Source of the DNA: Symploca sp. SIO3C6
Lineage (GTDB): Bacteria > Cyanobacteriota > Cyanobacteriia > Cyanobacteriales > Coleofasciculaceae
Assembly: GCA_010692425.1 (NCBI GenBank)
Contig: JAAHHJ010000012.1
Location: 1-41,519 of the forward strand
Length of the DNA: 41,519 nucleotides
Direction of reading: 5' to 3'
Shown: positions 32,121 through 40,596 of the stretch, piece after piece
Position numbering within the stretch: position 1 is the stretch's first letter
Layout of the letters: each line of letters begins with the position of its first letter
Made by a program: the position numbers and the translations under genes
The notes under the pieces: generated by a model
Told to the model about the DNA's origin: nothing
The model's database searches: none
The model's input: the letters and a program-made list of their open reading frames with translations, nothing else

Positions 32121-33440
32121 TTATCTAGAGACTTCTTTTCCTGTTAGTTGGAATTTAAGGTGAAAACCGTTACTATCATCCCCGTAATTTTGGCTAACAG
32201 AAGGATGAAGTTGACATAAACGGGTAACTTCCTTGCGTACAAAGTCCAGAGTAGGGGCAGTTGGCTCGTCACTGAGTACCTTATCAATTAAATCGGCAAG
32301 ACAAGGCATTTCTTCTGAACCAAATCCTCGTGTTGTAATTGCAGGTGTTCCTAATCTTATGCCACTACATACTCTCGGCTTCTCAGGATCGTAAGGAAGC
32401 AGGTTTTTATTGGCAGTGATACCTACTTTGAATAAGCGTTCTTCAGCTTCCTTTCCCGTGATACCCTTGGAACGTAAATCGAGAAGCATCAAATGGTTAT
32501 CAGTACCACCTGAGACTAAACGAAAGCCTCTGTTGGTTAACTCTTCTGCTAAAGTGCTGGCATTGTCTAGGTTACGGCGCTGATAAATGGCAAAGCTAGG
32601 ATCAAGGGCTTCTTTGAGCATAACTGCCTTAGCTGCGATCGTATGCATGTGAACTGCCCCTTGCATACCAGGGAAGATCCCACTGTTAAGTTTACGCCCC
32701 CATTCTTCTGCTGAATGTTCTCCCAATAGGATCATTCCACCCCTTGGTCCACGTAAGGTTTTCTGGGTAGTGGTAGTTACGAAATGGGCGTGGGGGATAG
32801 GAGAAGGATGTAGACCAACTGCAATTAATCCAGCGATATGGGCGATATCAGCCAGAAGCAGTGCGCCTACTTGATCAGCGATTTCTCGAAAGCGTTGGAA
32901 ATCAATAAGTCGAGGATAAGAACTTGCACCAGCAATAATTAGTTTAGGGCGAATTTTTTCAGCAAGAGCGAGAATCTGCTCGTAGTCAAGACGCTCTGTT
33001 TCTGGGTTAACGTGGTAAAAATGGCAATCATAGTTCTTACCTGTCATCGTCGCTTTGGCGCCGTGACTTAGATGACCACCATGACCCAAATCCATGCTCA
33101 AGAGGCAATCGCCTGGTTTTAATACTGACAGATAAACTGCTTGATTAGCCTGAGAGCCAGAATAGGGTTCAACATTAACATAAGCAGCCCCAAATAACTT
33201 TTTAGCACGGGCGATTGCTAAGTTTTCAATTTCGTCAATGTACTCACAGCCACTGAAGTAGCGACGACCTGGATAACCTTCAGCTACTTTGTTAGTAAGT
33301 AAAGAACCTGTAGCTTCAAGTACGGCGCGGCTAACAAAGTTTGCCGAGGCCGTTAATTCTATATTTTCATTTTGTCGTTGACCTTCGCGGCTGACAATTG
33401 TGAAAACATCTGGATCTGTGCTATGTAAACTTGAAAACAT
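32121..33440 (-). CDS. SHMT-fold PLP enzyme with substituted active site
   Basis: A 439-residue protein of the serine hydroxymethyltransferase family. The PLP Lys227 (TTTTQKTLRGPRGG), Asp198 and His201 (ADIAHIAGL), the carboxylate Arg362 (SGIRLGTPA) and Glu54 (AEGYPG) are kept. Several otherwise near-invariant positions differ from my memory of E. coli GlyA: TASAN for IASEN (E to A at 33), VAEGYPG for YAEGYPG (Y to V at 52), RYFSG for RYYGG (Y to F at 62), PYSGSQ for PHSGSQ, TTTTQK for TTTTHK (H to Q at 226) and PGMQGAVHM for PGGQGGPLM. Such changes fit an aldolase or transaldolase rather than housekeeping GlyA. First gene of the putative operon, with GGAG 9 nt before the ATG. Confidence 0.85.
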   Translation of the reverse strand: MFSSLHSTDPDVFTIVSREGQRQNENIELTASANFVSRAVLEATGSLLTNKVAEGYPGRRYFSGCEYIDEIENLAIARAKKLFGAAYVNVEPYSGSQANQAVYLSVLKPGDCLLSMDLGHGGHLSHGAKATMTGKNYDCHFYHVNPETERLDYEQILALAEKIRPKLIIAGASSYPRLIDFQRFREIADQVGALLLADIAHIAGLIAVGLHPSPIPHAHFVTTTTQKTLRGPRGGMILLGEHSAEEWGRKLNSGIFPGMQGAVHMHTIAAKAVMLKEALDPSFAIYQRRNLDNASTLAEELTNRGFRLVSGGTDNHLMLLDLRSKGITGKEAEERLFKVGITANKNLLPYDPEKPRVCSGIRLGTPAITTRGFGSEEMPCLADLIDKVLSDEPTAPTLDFVRKEVTRLCQLHPSVSQNYGDDSNGFHLKFQLTGKEVSR

Positions 33441-33461
33441 TTCTTATTGCTCCAAACAGGA

Positions 33462-33478
33462 GACCACTTTAAGAGGTC
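33462..33478. promoter_or_regulatory. Palindrome in leader of the SHMT-like gene
   Basis: GACCACTT and AAGAGGTC are inverted arms with 7 of 8 positions matching, 22 nt before the start codon of the first cluster gene. The position suits an operator or a leader hairpin controlling the operon. Confidence 0.4.
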
Positions 33479-34211
33479 ATCAGAGTTTTTTGTTTTTGGC
33501 GATCGACCTATTTTTTTTATCACTTAATCTAATCTAGACTAGTCTTCTTTAGAATTTATTCTGTATTTAATCGTGAGTGATGATGGGGATATCTCTATTA
33601 TTTGTGTTATCGAAATTAATATGGGTCAAATACCCCACCGTCACTTGCGGTGTATAAAATTGGTTGGGGTTAAATCCCCATCCAATTTGTCCGGTGCGTC
33701 GACCTGTCTGGAGTGTCCCCGCGTCTTTAATTGTGAGGACAGCCGATGGTAACGAAAGTGAGCAAGTAGTTGTTCAGAGGATGTTAACTGATTTTAGAAA
33801 GCTAGTAGATATATATCGAATCCGGTTGAAAAACCCCTTTTATGTAAAGGACTCACTAGACACCTGGAAAGCTTCTCACTCCTGATTCGGAGACTCGGAG
33901 AATCCTGTTTCCTTAAATAGGGAGTAGTTAACCCGGATTTAGTAAGTAGTCGGACATAAATAAATGGTTCTATGTAAAGAATTATGAAACCCGTCAAAGT
34001 TACCCTACACCCTACACCCTAAACCCCACACCCTGCCTCAACCAGTAAACTTGATCAAGGTCGCAGGTACTTATTAGTTAGGGCTTGCTGAATAAGTCTA
34101 CAGAGTGAATCTGGAAGCTACACAGCCTGGAAAATTTTAGTATCACTGCTTGCTTCCAAAAATCACCCAGGGAATTCCCTAAAAAGTTATAGGATTTCGA
34201 GCTTCCAGAGG
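33479..34211. other. Gene-free region with decayed mobile DNA and heptamers
   Basis: Upstream of the cluster. On the minus strand near 33628-33660 a stem CACCG/CGGTG is followed by GGGTATTTGAC, which has the layout of the tnpB right ends but with a changed terminus. Two further stems lie nearby (TTGG..GGGG/CCCC..CCAA at about 33661-33686). ACCCTAC heptamers occur at 34004-34032. TAGGGCTTGCTGAATAAG at about 34079 resembles an insertion-sequence end. No gene is supported. The region separates the cluster from the STAND gene and should contain the operon promoter. Confidence 0.4.
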
Positions 34212-37200
34212 CTATAAAGATAACAGTGTTTGGTCGTTGCCTTCTGAATTGGTTTGGTTCTCAACTAAAGGCACAAGAACTGACTCAAACTCATTATCAT
34301 TATTAGTTAGCACCTCAGAATTAGTCTCTGGTTCTAGAATCAGAGGTTCCTTGACTATAACCGTAACAGTTGCTTGATCAGTTCCACCTTGACCATCGCT
34401 GAGCTGGTATTGAAATCTGTCTTGACCATAGAAACCAGTCTTTGGTATATAAGTGACAGTACCATTACCGTTGATAATAATCGAGCCGTTTTCTGGCTCA
34501 GTTTCAAGGGTAAACCAAAGCTGATCTCCATCTGGATCGGAGTCATTTTCAAGCACAGCGATAGTAATTGATTCACTGTCTTCGATAGTTGCTTCGTCGG
34601 GTTGCGCAAATGGCAGTTTATTAGTAATTTCCTGATTCGCAACTGTAAGCATTACTGTCTCAATTCCTCCTTGAGCAGGCTCAAGATTTTCTGTTAACCT
34701 CTCCTGAGGAGATAACTGAGATTTTGCTCTGGAAGTCGCATTTATAGGAGCATGGGTCTTAACAGAGGGAGTTAGTACTACAGTCCATGGAGTGGGTTGT
34801 GCTTGCTTGCTATGTTGGGTAGTCTCGTTGTCGATAGCACTACTGTCGAGTTCTACCAAAGATAATTTATTAGGAGTTTCATGATCCACCAAGGCAACCA
34901 TTGTCGATTCTGTGTCACCTCGACGATTATCTACCTGTTGTTGTATATTACTCCGAACAGACCACTCAGGCTTTGGACTTGGAGTTGTAATTGTGGGAGC
35001 ATTGACCTTTAATGAGGGATCTATAACTACAGTCCAAGGGGTGATTCCTGGTTGATTGCTCTCGGGAGTATTTCCGTTATCGACTACAGCCACATTACCC
35101 AAGCTGCTGTTAGGTTCTGGCAACGACTGCCTGTTAGGATATTCTTGATTGACAACTGTAACCGTTGCTGTTTCAGCGCTATCTTGACTATTAATGTAGC
35201 GATTAGGAAACCTCTGCGGATTTAAATTAGGTGTCGAAGTTCTGGCTAGAGAAGAATTGATTTCACCGGCAGAGTTCGACAGCTGATCATCAATGGTTAG
35301 CTTGGGCAGAATATTTTGTGGCTTATAGTCGCTGCTATGTACAGCTACATTTCCTAGTCTATTGTAATCAGTACTTGCTTCGTTAAGCTTTACTGCTGAT
35401 ACTCTATGAGTAGGTTCCTTAACTGTAACGGTAACGGTAGCTGAATCAATTCCACCTCGACCATCACTGAGTCTGTATTGAAATTTGTCCTTGCCAAAGA
35501 AATTGCGCTTTGGTCTATAAGTCAAGGTACCATCATCATTAATTCTAACTGAGGCATTTTTCAACCTAGCTCCAAAAATTACTTTGAGTTGATCGCCATC
35601 TGGATCACTATCATTGTCAAGTACAGAAATTGTAATCGCTTGACCATTCTCTGTAATTGCTTCATCGCCCTTGGCTATTGGCTCTCTGTTAGTAGGTTCT
35701 TTGACTTGGACAGTAACAGTGGCTGTATCAGTTTGACCTTCAGCATCACTGATTGTATAAGTAAAGCTGTCCATCCCAGAAAATTCAACCTTGGGCTTGT
35801 ATGTCACCTTGCCCTTACCTTTAATCTCAACCGAGCCATTTTCTGGCTGGGTTACGTTAGTACTAATCTTGGTATAATCACCTTTTAAGCCAAGGTCGTT
35901 TTCGAGTAAATCGATATCAACAGGTGTATTTTTCTGGGTATCTTTGCTGTCATCATTGGCATACAATCCTCTAGAGGGCCAATTCTGCCATAGAGTTATT
36001 CCAGCTAAGGTAAGTAGAGGAAAGCCTAATAAAGCTTTAACTGGAACTTGAAAGCTAGTGCTGCGACGACTGGGAGCTGGAACCGAGGAAGTAGGTACTT
36101 GAGTCGGTTCTGGTGGTGGTAGGAGGGGGAGAAGATTAAGATTATGACGGGTTAAATCTGCCCCAATGTGATCACCAGACAATTCCCGTAATTTGAGAGC
36201 TCTTGTCAAATATTGAATTGCGGTCTCTGTCTCCTGCAAACACAGGGCACGGCTACCCAGTTGATGCCAAATCCAAGCTTCAGTAGCTGGATCCGAAAGA
36301 GTACGTACTGCTTGCAGTCCTATGTGCAGCACTTGTTCCCAGAGTCCCCAGCGCTTGCCTACAGCTAGTGCACTTTCGACTACTTTAACTAAGGATAACA
36401 CCTCTTCCCCAAAAGAACCTCCAGCTAAGCATTCCAGGATTTTGAAGATGGCATCAGTTTCTGCCAAAATGCAGTTGGGTAATTGTTGATACTGTTGTGC
36501 CCAATTGGTAAAGTAAGCTGCTGTTTTCAACCTCCATAGTGTCAAGTCAAACTCTTGCTCTAATACTTCAATTAGCGTTGCTTTGACACTGTAGCGATAG
36601 CCATTCAACTGTACCAGGTTACGCTTTACCAGAGTGTCGAGGACTGCTTCAACTTCTGGAAGTTCTGTTATAGCTAAGATCTGTTTAGCTAGTAGACCCG
36701 CACCACATACTGCAGAGAGTACCACCAGAACCAACTTTTGCGGTTGAGAGAGTAACGCTAAGATCTTTTCCATTAGTGACTGGCGGGGAGAGTCAGATTG
36801 CACCATATCGACTATCTGTGCCAGTGAAAAACCCGTTTGCATATGACCGATGGCATAGAGCAAATCTTGGGGATTGCCAGCAAAAATTGCCAAGAGTTCT
36901 TTCGCCTTGGGAAGTTCTTCCCGAGTTAAGGAGCGCTTCAGTTGTAACTCTAGTAAGGCTAGGGCATCTGCTAAGGGCAACTCTGATAGCATCACTGAGT
37001 ATCCTTCTCCCAAAAGGCGGCGCTGCGGTGAAGCCAACAGGAAACTACAGCCGGGGAGGGCATTGAGCAATTTCTCTAGTTCATTGCTCGTCAGTTTCTG
37101 ATCATCAAGAATAATCAGAGCTTGTTTGTTCTTGAGCAGTTGCTGAGTTTCGATTTGAGTTGGCTTATAGTCGATGTCACTGTTGTAGAAAGCCTCGAAC

Positions 37201-37868
37201 AAAGATTGAAGTCGGTCTGTTACAGGTTGGTAATTGCCCCGAAGTTGAACGATACCATCTGGAAAAATGGAGGTGATTTGAGGGTTATAAGCCAAATGGC
37301 AAAGGAGGGCAGTTTTGCCTAAACCTGTTTGGCTGTAAAATTCTACTGATTGGTTAGATTCTAAGGCAGCGATCGCCACATTAACTTCTTCGCTGCGTCC
37401 TAGCAAGTTAAGAAACAGACGAGGGAGCAACAATACTGGTGTAGAACGACTCCATAGGCGAGAGCGCTGTTGGGCTGGGGCGACATTCACCGTACAACCA
37501 TGGCTCGAAGCAATCTCAATTTTATGATTACCGACAATTAGTTGAGCAAACTTGTCTTGGCTTGGTACTAGTTCATTGGCTAAATCAATTTCTTGCTGCC
37601 AAGCTGGAAGAGTTTGGTCAAAGCGCCGTCCATAAATTTTGGCAGTTTTGAAGGACTCAGCTTGCCAGCTGATTATTTCCTTACGAACAGATGAAACTGC
37701 ATCCTGTTGAACTGGGACTTGTTGGGAGAGTAAGGAAATGAATAAACAACCCTCTTTCAAACCAGTTTTGGCAATTATACCTTGAGGTTCTAGAGAGTAG
37801 TTAATTAGAGTGTCAATCGCTTCTAAGTTGCCTTGATTGACTAATTCCAAGACATGCTGTTGAACCAT
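34212..37868 (-). CDS. STAND NTPase with TPR-like helices, one membrane span and extracytoplasmic Ig/cadherin-like repeats
   Basis: A 1218-residue protein. After an N-terminal helical region (1-150), an NB-ARC/STAND NTPase spans about 155-440: Walker A TGLGKTA (181-187), Walker B ALIILDD (250-256), sensor-like CSFLLASPQRR (274-284) and a winged-helix-like part. Helical TPR-like repeats follow (about 445-580, with WHQLGSRALCLQETETAIQYLTRALKL). A Pro-rich stretch leads to one membrane span (about 609-627). The rest lies outside: at least three Ig/cadherin-like repeats (about 638-724, 730-820 and 1085-1175) with NDSDPDGDQL, GTxTYxPKxxFxGxDxFxYxxSDGxGGxDxATVTVxVKEP. A degenerate Ser/Pro-rich stretch separates repeats 2 and 3. 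A transmembrane link between a cytosolic STAND switch and surface adhesion-type repeats suggests signal reception from outside. Its role is inference. Confidence 0.82.
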   Translation of the reverse strand: MVQQHVLELVNQGNLEAIDTLINYSLEPQGIIAKTGLKEGCLFISLLSQQVPVQQDAVSSVRKEIISWQAESFKTAKIYGRRFDQTLPAWQQEIDLANELVPSQDKFAQLIVGNHKIEIASSHGCTVNVAPAQQRSRLWSRSTPVLLLPRLFLNLLGRSEEVNVAIAALESNQSVEFYSQTGLGKTALLCHLAYNPQITSIFPDGIVQLRGNYQPVTDRLQSLFEAFYNSDIDYKPTQIETQQLLKNKQALIILDDQKLTSNELEKLLNALPGCSFLLASPQRRLLGEGYSVMLSELPLADALALLELQLKRSLTREELPKAKELLAIFAGNPQDLLYAIGHMQTGFSLAQIVDMVQSDSPRQSLMEKILALLSQPQKLVLVVLSAVCGAGLLAKQILAITELPEVEAVLDTLVKRNLVQLNGYRYSVKATLIEVLEQEFDLTLWRLKTAAYFTNWAQQYQQLPNCILAETDAIFKILECLAGGSFGEEVLSLVKVVESALAVGKRWGLWEQVLHIGLQAVRTLSDPATEAWIWHQLGSRALCLQETETAIQYLTRALKLRELSGDHIGADLTRHNLNLLPLLPPPEPTQVPTSSVPAPSRRSTSFQVPVKALLGFPLLTLAGITLWQNWPSRGLYANDDSKDTQKNTPVDIDLLENDLGLKGDYTKISTNVTQPENGSVEIKGKGKVTYKPKVEFSGMDSFTYTISDAEGQTDTATVTVQVKEPTNREPIAKGDEAITENGQAITISVLDNDSDPDGDQLKVIFGARLKNASVRINDDGTLTYRPKRNFFGKDKFQYRLSDGRGGIDSATVTVTVKEPTHRVSAVKLNEASTDYNRLGNVAVHSSDYKPQNILPKLTIDDQLSNSAGEINSSLARTSTPNLNPQRFPNRYINSQDSAETATVTVVNQEYPNRQSLPEPNSSLGNVAVVDNGNTPESNQPGITPWTVVIDPSLKVNAPTITTPSPKPEWSVRSNIQQQVDNRRGDTESTMVALVDHETPNKLSLVELDSSAIDNETTQHSKQAQPTPWTVVLTPSVKTHAPINATSRAKSQLSPQERLTENLEPAQGGIETVMLTVANQEITNKLPFAQPDEATIEDSESITIAVLENDSDPDGDQLWFTLETEPENGSIIINGNGTVTYIPKTGFYGQDRFQYQLSDGQGGTDQATVTVIVKEPLILEPETNSEVLTNNDNEFESVLVPLVENQTNSEGNDQTLLSL

Positions 37869-38200
37869 GGTTACGGCTCTTGAGTGAAAATTTTATCCTA
37901 GAGTTATTGGTTGGTTTTACTTACACCCTTGCCATGGAATGGCGTTTAAGCACCCTTGTTTTTATCTTTAGTTTGTGTTATATAGTTCTACTGTGAGAAT
38001 CTACTTATTTTCCCTTAGGAAGTTTTGATAAATTCGGGTTCTTTTAACTATTACGGCTAATTGAGCCTCTAATCCGGAAAAATTCCACAAGAGTAATTAC
38101 ATCTCAAGGAAGGATTTGTTTTATTATTCTGTGAGTGGAGAAAAGAGTGAATAATCACTCTTTAGACTTCCCGGTATCCTATGAACACCGGAGTTTCTAA
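37869..38200. other. Spacer between STAND and nitrilase-like genes
   Basis: A 332 bp AT-rich stretch that must contain the STAND gene promoter and holds the terminator of the nitrilase-like gene (38142-38163). A second small stem, CCGGTATCC...ACACCGG, lies at 38170-38191. No gene is seen. Confidence 0.45.
38138..38163 (-). terminator. Terminator of nitrilase-like gene
   Basis: Perfect 9 bp stem AAAGAGTGA/TCACTCTTT with a 4 nt loop, followed in the minus direction by TTTTCT. It lies about 40 bp after the stop codon at 38201. Confidence 0.65.
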
Positions 38201-39247
38201 TTATATTATCCCCAACTTGACTAAACGCTCGATAGTTTCGAGTTGAGTTTGGATAAACTGTTTATTATCTGCCTGTCTCTTGGGCTTAGTATTAGCATGG
38301 TGAAAATGAGACTGACAGTAGCTATCTGCATACAGTTCTAAACGCTGTCGAGAGAGTAGATTATTTAATCCTGGACGACGGCGGTATCTGCGCAAAGCAG
38401 CCAAATCAATTCCAGCAAAGGCTGCCATACTCTCTCCGGAAGCAGTTTCAGCTAAAACTAGTCCTCGATAATCAACAATTTTAGAGCCGCCATTAACTGA
38501 AGCTAAAGGAATATTCGTATTGGCAATACCTGCTGTATTGGCAGAGATAACATAGGCTAAATTTTCCACAGCGCGGCTGATTTTGGCAGCTTCTTTGGGA
38601 GAGCGGGCATTGCCGTAAGTCTCAGATGTGGGGTGCAAAAAGATCTCAGCACCACGCATTGCCAAGCATCGTGCTACTTCGGGAAACAAAATTTCTTCTG
38701 ATGCCACTGCTGCTAAATTACCGATTGTGGTTTTAGCAACGGGAAATACCCCCTCTAGACCATAGCACTCTAAATAACGTTCCCAGACATCATGGGGTGT
38801 AGGGGTAAAGAGGGAATTGAGCCTTCGATAGCGTAAAATAATTTCTCCGGCGGGATCGAGTACAAAGCAAGTTTGGAAGTACAATCCCGGAAAATTCGGA
38901 TCCAATTCATAGGCATTCCCCGCCAGAAATATATTCTGCTTCTGGGCAATTTTACCAAGTGCTTCATAGAGAGGATCGCTCATTTCTAAGCAAGCTTTTT
39001 CTGCCCACAGGGCAAGGGATTCCCCCATCGGGAAGCCTGTGAGTAAATATTCAGGTAGCACCACTAACCGACAATCAGAACCGATAAAGGCGAGACTAGC
39101 AGCGATTTGTTGCTCCAAGCGACTAATGCTTGCTTTGATAAGCGATCGCGCTTCAGTTCTGTCAACTGCCTGATTAACTGCATGACAGGTAACCTGGAGT
39201 GCTAAAGCTGTGAACTGATCAATTGTTTCATGGTTTTTTCCGCCCAT
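38201..39247 (-). CDS. Nitrilase-fold protein with substituted catalytic residues
   Basis: A 348-residue protein of the carbon-nitrogen hydrolase superfamily. The Glu of the Glu-Lys-Cys triad is seen in VVLPEYLLTG (about E66). The Lys position reads LRYRRLN (Arg at 141-142). The Cys position, normally xxxCxDxxFPE, reads LAAVASEEILFPEVAR (Ser about 183), so the nucleophile is missing. The fold-specific ending FLHPTSETYG...RAVENLAYVISANTAG is well kept. The protein may be a non-hydrolytic relative; I have a vague memory of related sequences with the same ASEEIL motif, which would speak against random decay. Divergent from the AbrB-family gene, with 103 bp between the starts. Substrate unknown. 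Confidence 0.78.
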   Translation of the reverse strand: MGGKNHETIDQFTALALQVTCHAVNQAVDRTEARSLIKASISRLEQQIAASLAFIGSDCRLVVLPEYLLTGFPMGESLALWAEKACLEMSDPLYEALGKIAQKQNIFLAGNAYELDPNFPGLYFQTCFVLDPAGEIILRYRRLNSLFTPTPHDVWERYLECYGLEGVFPVAKTTIGNLAAVASEEILFPEVARCLAMRGAEIFLHPTSETYGNARSPKEAAKISRAVENLAYVISANTAGIANTNIPLASVNGGSKIVDYRGLVLAETASGESMAAFAGIDLAALRRYRRRPGLNNLLSRQRLELYADSYCQSHFHHANTKPKRQADNKQFIQTQLETIERLVKLGII

Positions 39248-39350
39248 CTCCCCTAGTTATGTCAAGTAAGTTTGCTTAATATTGTTTTTATATTCTATAC
39301 TTAAAACTTAAATAAGACTTAATTGAGTTTACAACTATCCTGACTTTCTC

Positions 39351-40565
39351 TTGCCACTGCTGCAACGACAGTTTTGGTTATTTTGTGTTGCTTGTAAACA
39401 TCAATTCTTAAGACTAAAGGAAGAAACTTTGGCTGCTCCCCGAAATTTTTCTGTAAAAAAGTTACTAATTGTGGCTTTAGAGGTGCTTCTTGCCTTACCT
39501 TTTGGCTTAGTTTTTATAAAACTTGGTTTAACCAGTGTTGCTTGGATATTTGGCGGTATTCTCTCTGGAGTATTAGTATTTGAAACTCATTATCTCTTTT
39601 ATCATAATTACTTTAATCAAAACAAGACTGCTAGGAAAATTGGACAATCACTTTTGGGTTTAGCGATCGGATTTTCCATCGCTGACGCTAATCTAGCAGG
39701 TGCTTATTCAAAATTACATATATTTATTTTTCTAACTTTATTCATGCTTCTCAGTGGCAGCATAATTGGCTATATTTATTCACGCCTTAGCCAAACGAAC
39801 CTTCTCAATGCCATGCTAGCAACAGTGCCTGGTGGTGTCTTAACTATGTCAAGTATTGCAGCAGATTATGGCAGAAATGTCTCACTTGTAGCGCTAGTAC
39901 AACTCATACGCGTCACTAGTGTCATCCTGATTATTCCTCTCATCGCTGGGGCGTCAGTTGCTCAAGTTTCTAACCGCACAGTACCGACCATAGGTGACTA
40001 TGCAATTAATAGTAATCCTTCATATCTACTATTATTATCTTTGGCAATCATTCTAGCACTTGGGGGAGTTAAAATTGCTAAGATATTGAGAATGCCTGCT
40101 CCCCCATTCTTTGGAACATTAATTATTGGCATATCTTTTAATTACTTAGTAAACTTACTCCCTTTCTTGCCTGAGTTATATTTCATCCCACCTCTGAGCA
40201 TGAGTTTAATTGGTCAAATTTTACTAGGAGTTACGGTTGGTGAATATTGGGGAGGGCAAAAAAATCTAGACCGACAGACTATTAGGTATGCTTTCATCCC
40301 GGTGGTGATGACTATTTTGACTGGGTTTATAGCAGCAGTCATTGCCATGTCTGTAACCCCTTGGGACTGGCTGACATGTATGCTACTAACAGCACCAGGA
40401 GGTTCTACAGAAATGATCTTGGTTGCCCTAGCCTTAAATCACAATGCTGAGATCGTAGCTGTTGCCCATGTAGTTAGACTCATAGCTCTTAATCTGTCTC
40501 TACCATTGTGGGTGTTTTTGTTTCAGTACTTCGATCAGCGTTTGGCAGCTTCAGGTAATAAGTAA
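39351..40565 (+). CDS. AbrB-family (PF05145) membrane protein
   Basis: A 404-residue polytopic membrane protein with about ten hydrophobic segments. It carries the duplicated signature of this family: ATVPGGVLTMSSIAADYGRNVSLVALVQLIRVTSV (about 158-192) and a second copy LTAPGGSTEMILVALALNHNAEIVAVAHVVRLIAL (about 349-383). The family name comes from E. coli AbrB, a membrane protein unrelated to the Bacillus transition-state regulator. Transport or regulation has been proposed, none proven. The only reasonable in-frame start upstream of the first span is TTG at 39351, so the exact N-terminus is uncertain. The last two residues and the stop codon are part of a heptamer array. Confidence 0.82.
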   Translation: MPLLQRQFWLFCVACKHQFLRLKEETLAAPRNFSVKKLLIVALEVLLALPFGLVFIKLGLTSVAWIFGGILSGVLVFETHYLFYHNYFNQNKTARKIGQSLLGLAIGFSIADANLAGAYSKLHIFIFLTLFMLLSGSIIGYIYSRLSQTNLLNAMLATVPGGVLTMSSIAADYGRNVSLVALVQLIRVTSVILIIPLIAGASVAQVSNRTVPTIGDYAINSNPSYLLLLSLAIILALGGVKIAKILRMPAPPFFGTLIIGISFNYLVNLLPFLPELYFIPPLSMSLIGQILLGVTVGEYWGGQKNLDRQTIRYAFIPVVMTILTGFIAAVIAMSVTPWDWLTCMLLTAPGGSTEMILVALALNHNAEIVAVAHVVRLIALNLSLPLWVFLFQYFDQRLAASGNK

Positions 40566-40596
40566 TAAGTAATAAGTAATAAGTAATAAGTAATAA
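40554..40596. repeat. GTAATAA heptamer array overlapping a stop codon
   Basis: Six copies of TAATAAG. The array begins inside the AbrB-family gene and supplies its final Asn-Lys-stop codons. Confidence 0.88.

Noticed and set aside
26565-33440. Classical carnitine biosynthesis operon
   Set aside because: Only one dioxygenase is present and the trimethylaminobutyraldehyde dehydrogenase is missing; the aminotransferase, reductase and sulfotransferase-like genes do not fit. Kept only as a chemical analogy.
32121-33440. Housekeeping glyA
   Set aside because: Too many changes at near-invariant active-site positions and a specialised gene neighbourhood. Not excluded, because no other copy can be checked in this window.
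33664-33885. 73-codon plus-strand frame upstream of the cluster
   Set aside because: It lies over decayed repeat DNA, with no homology recognised and no clear ribosome site.
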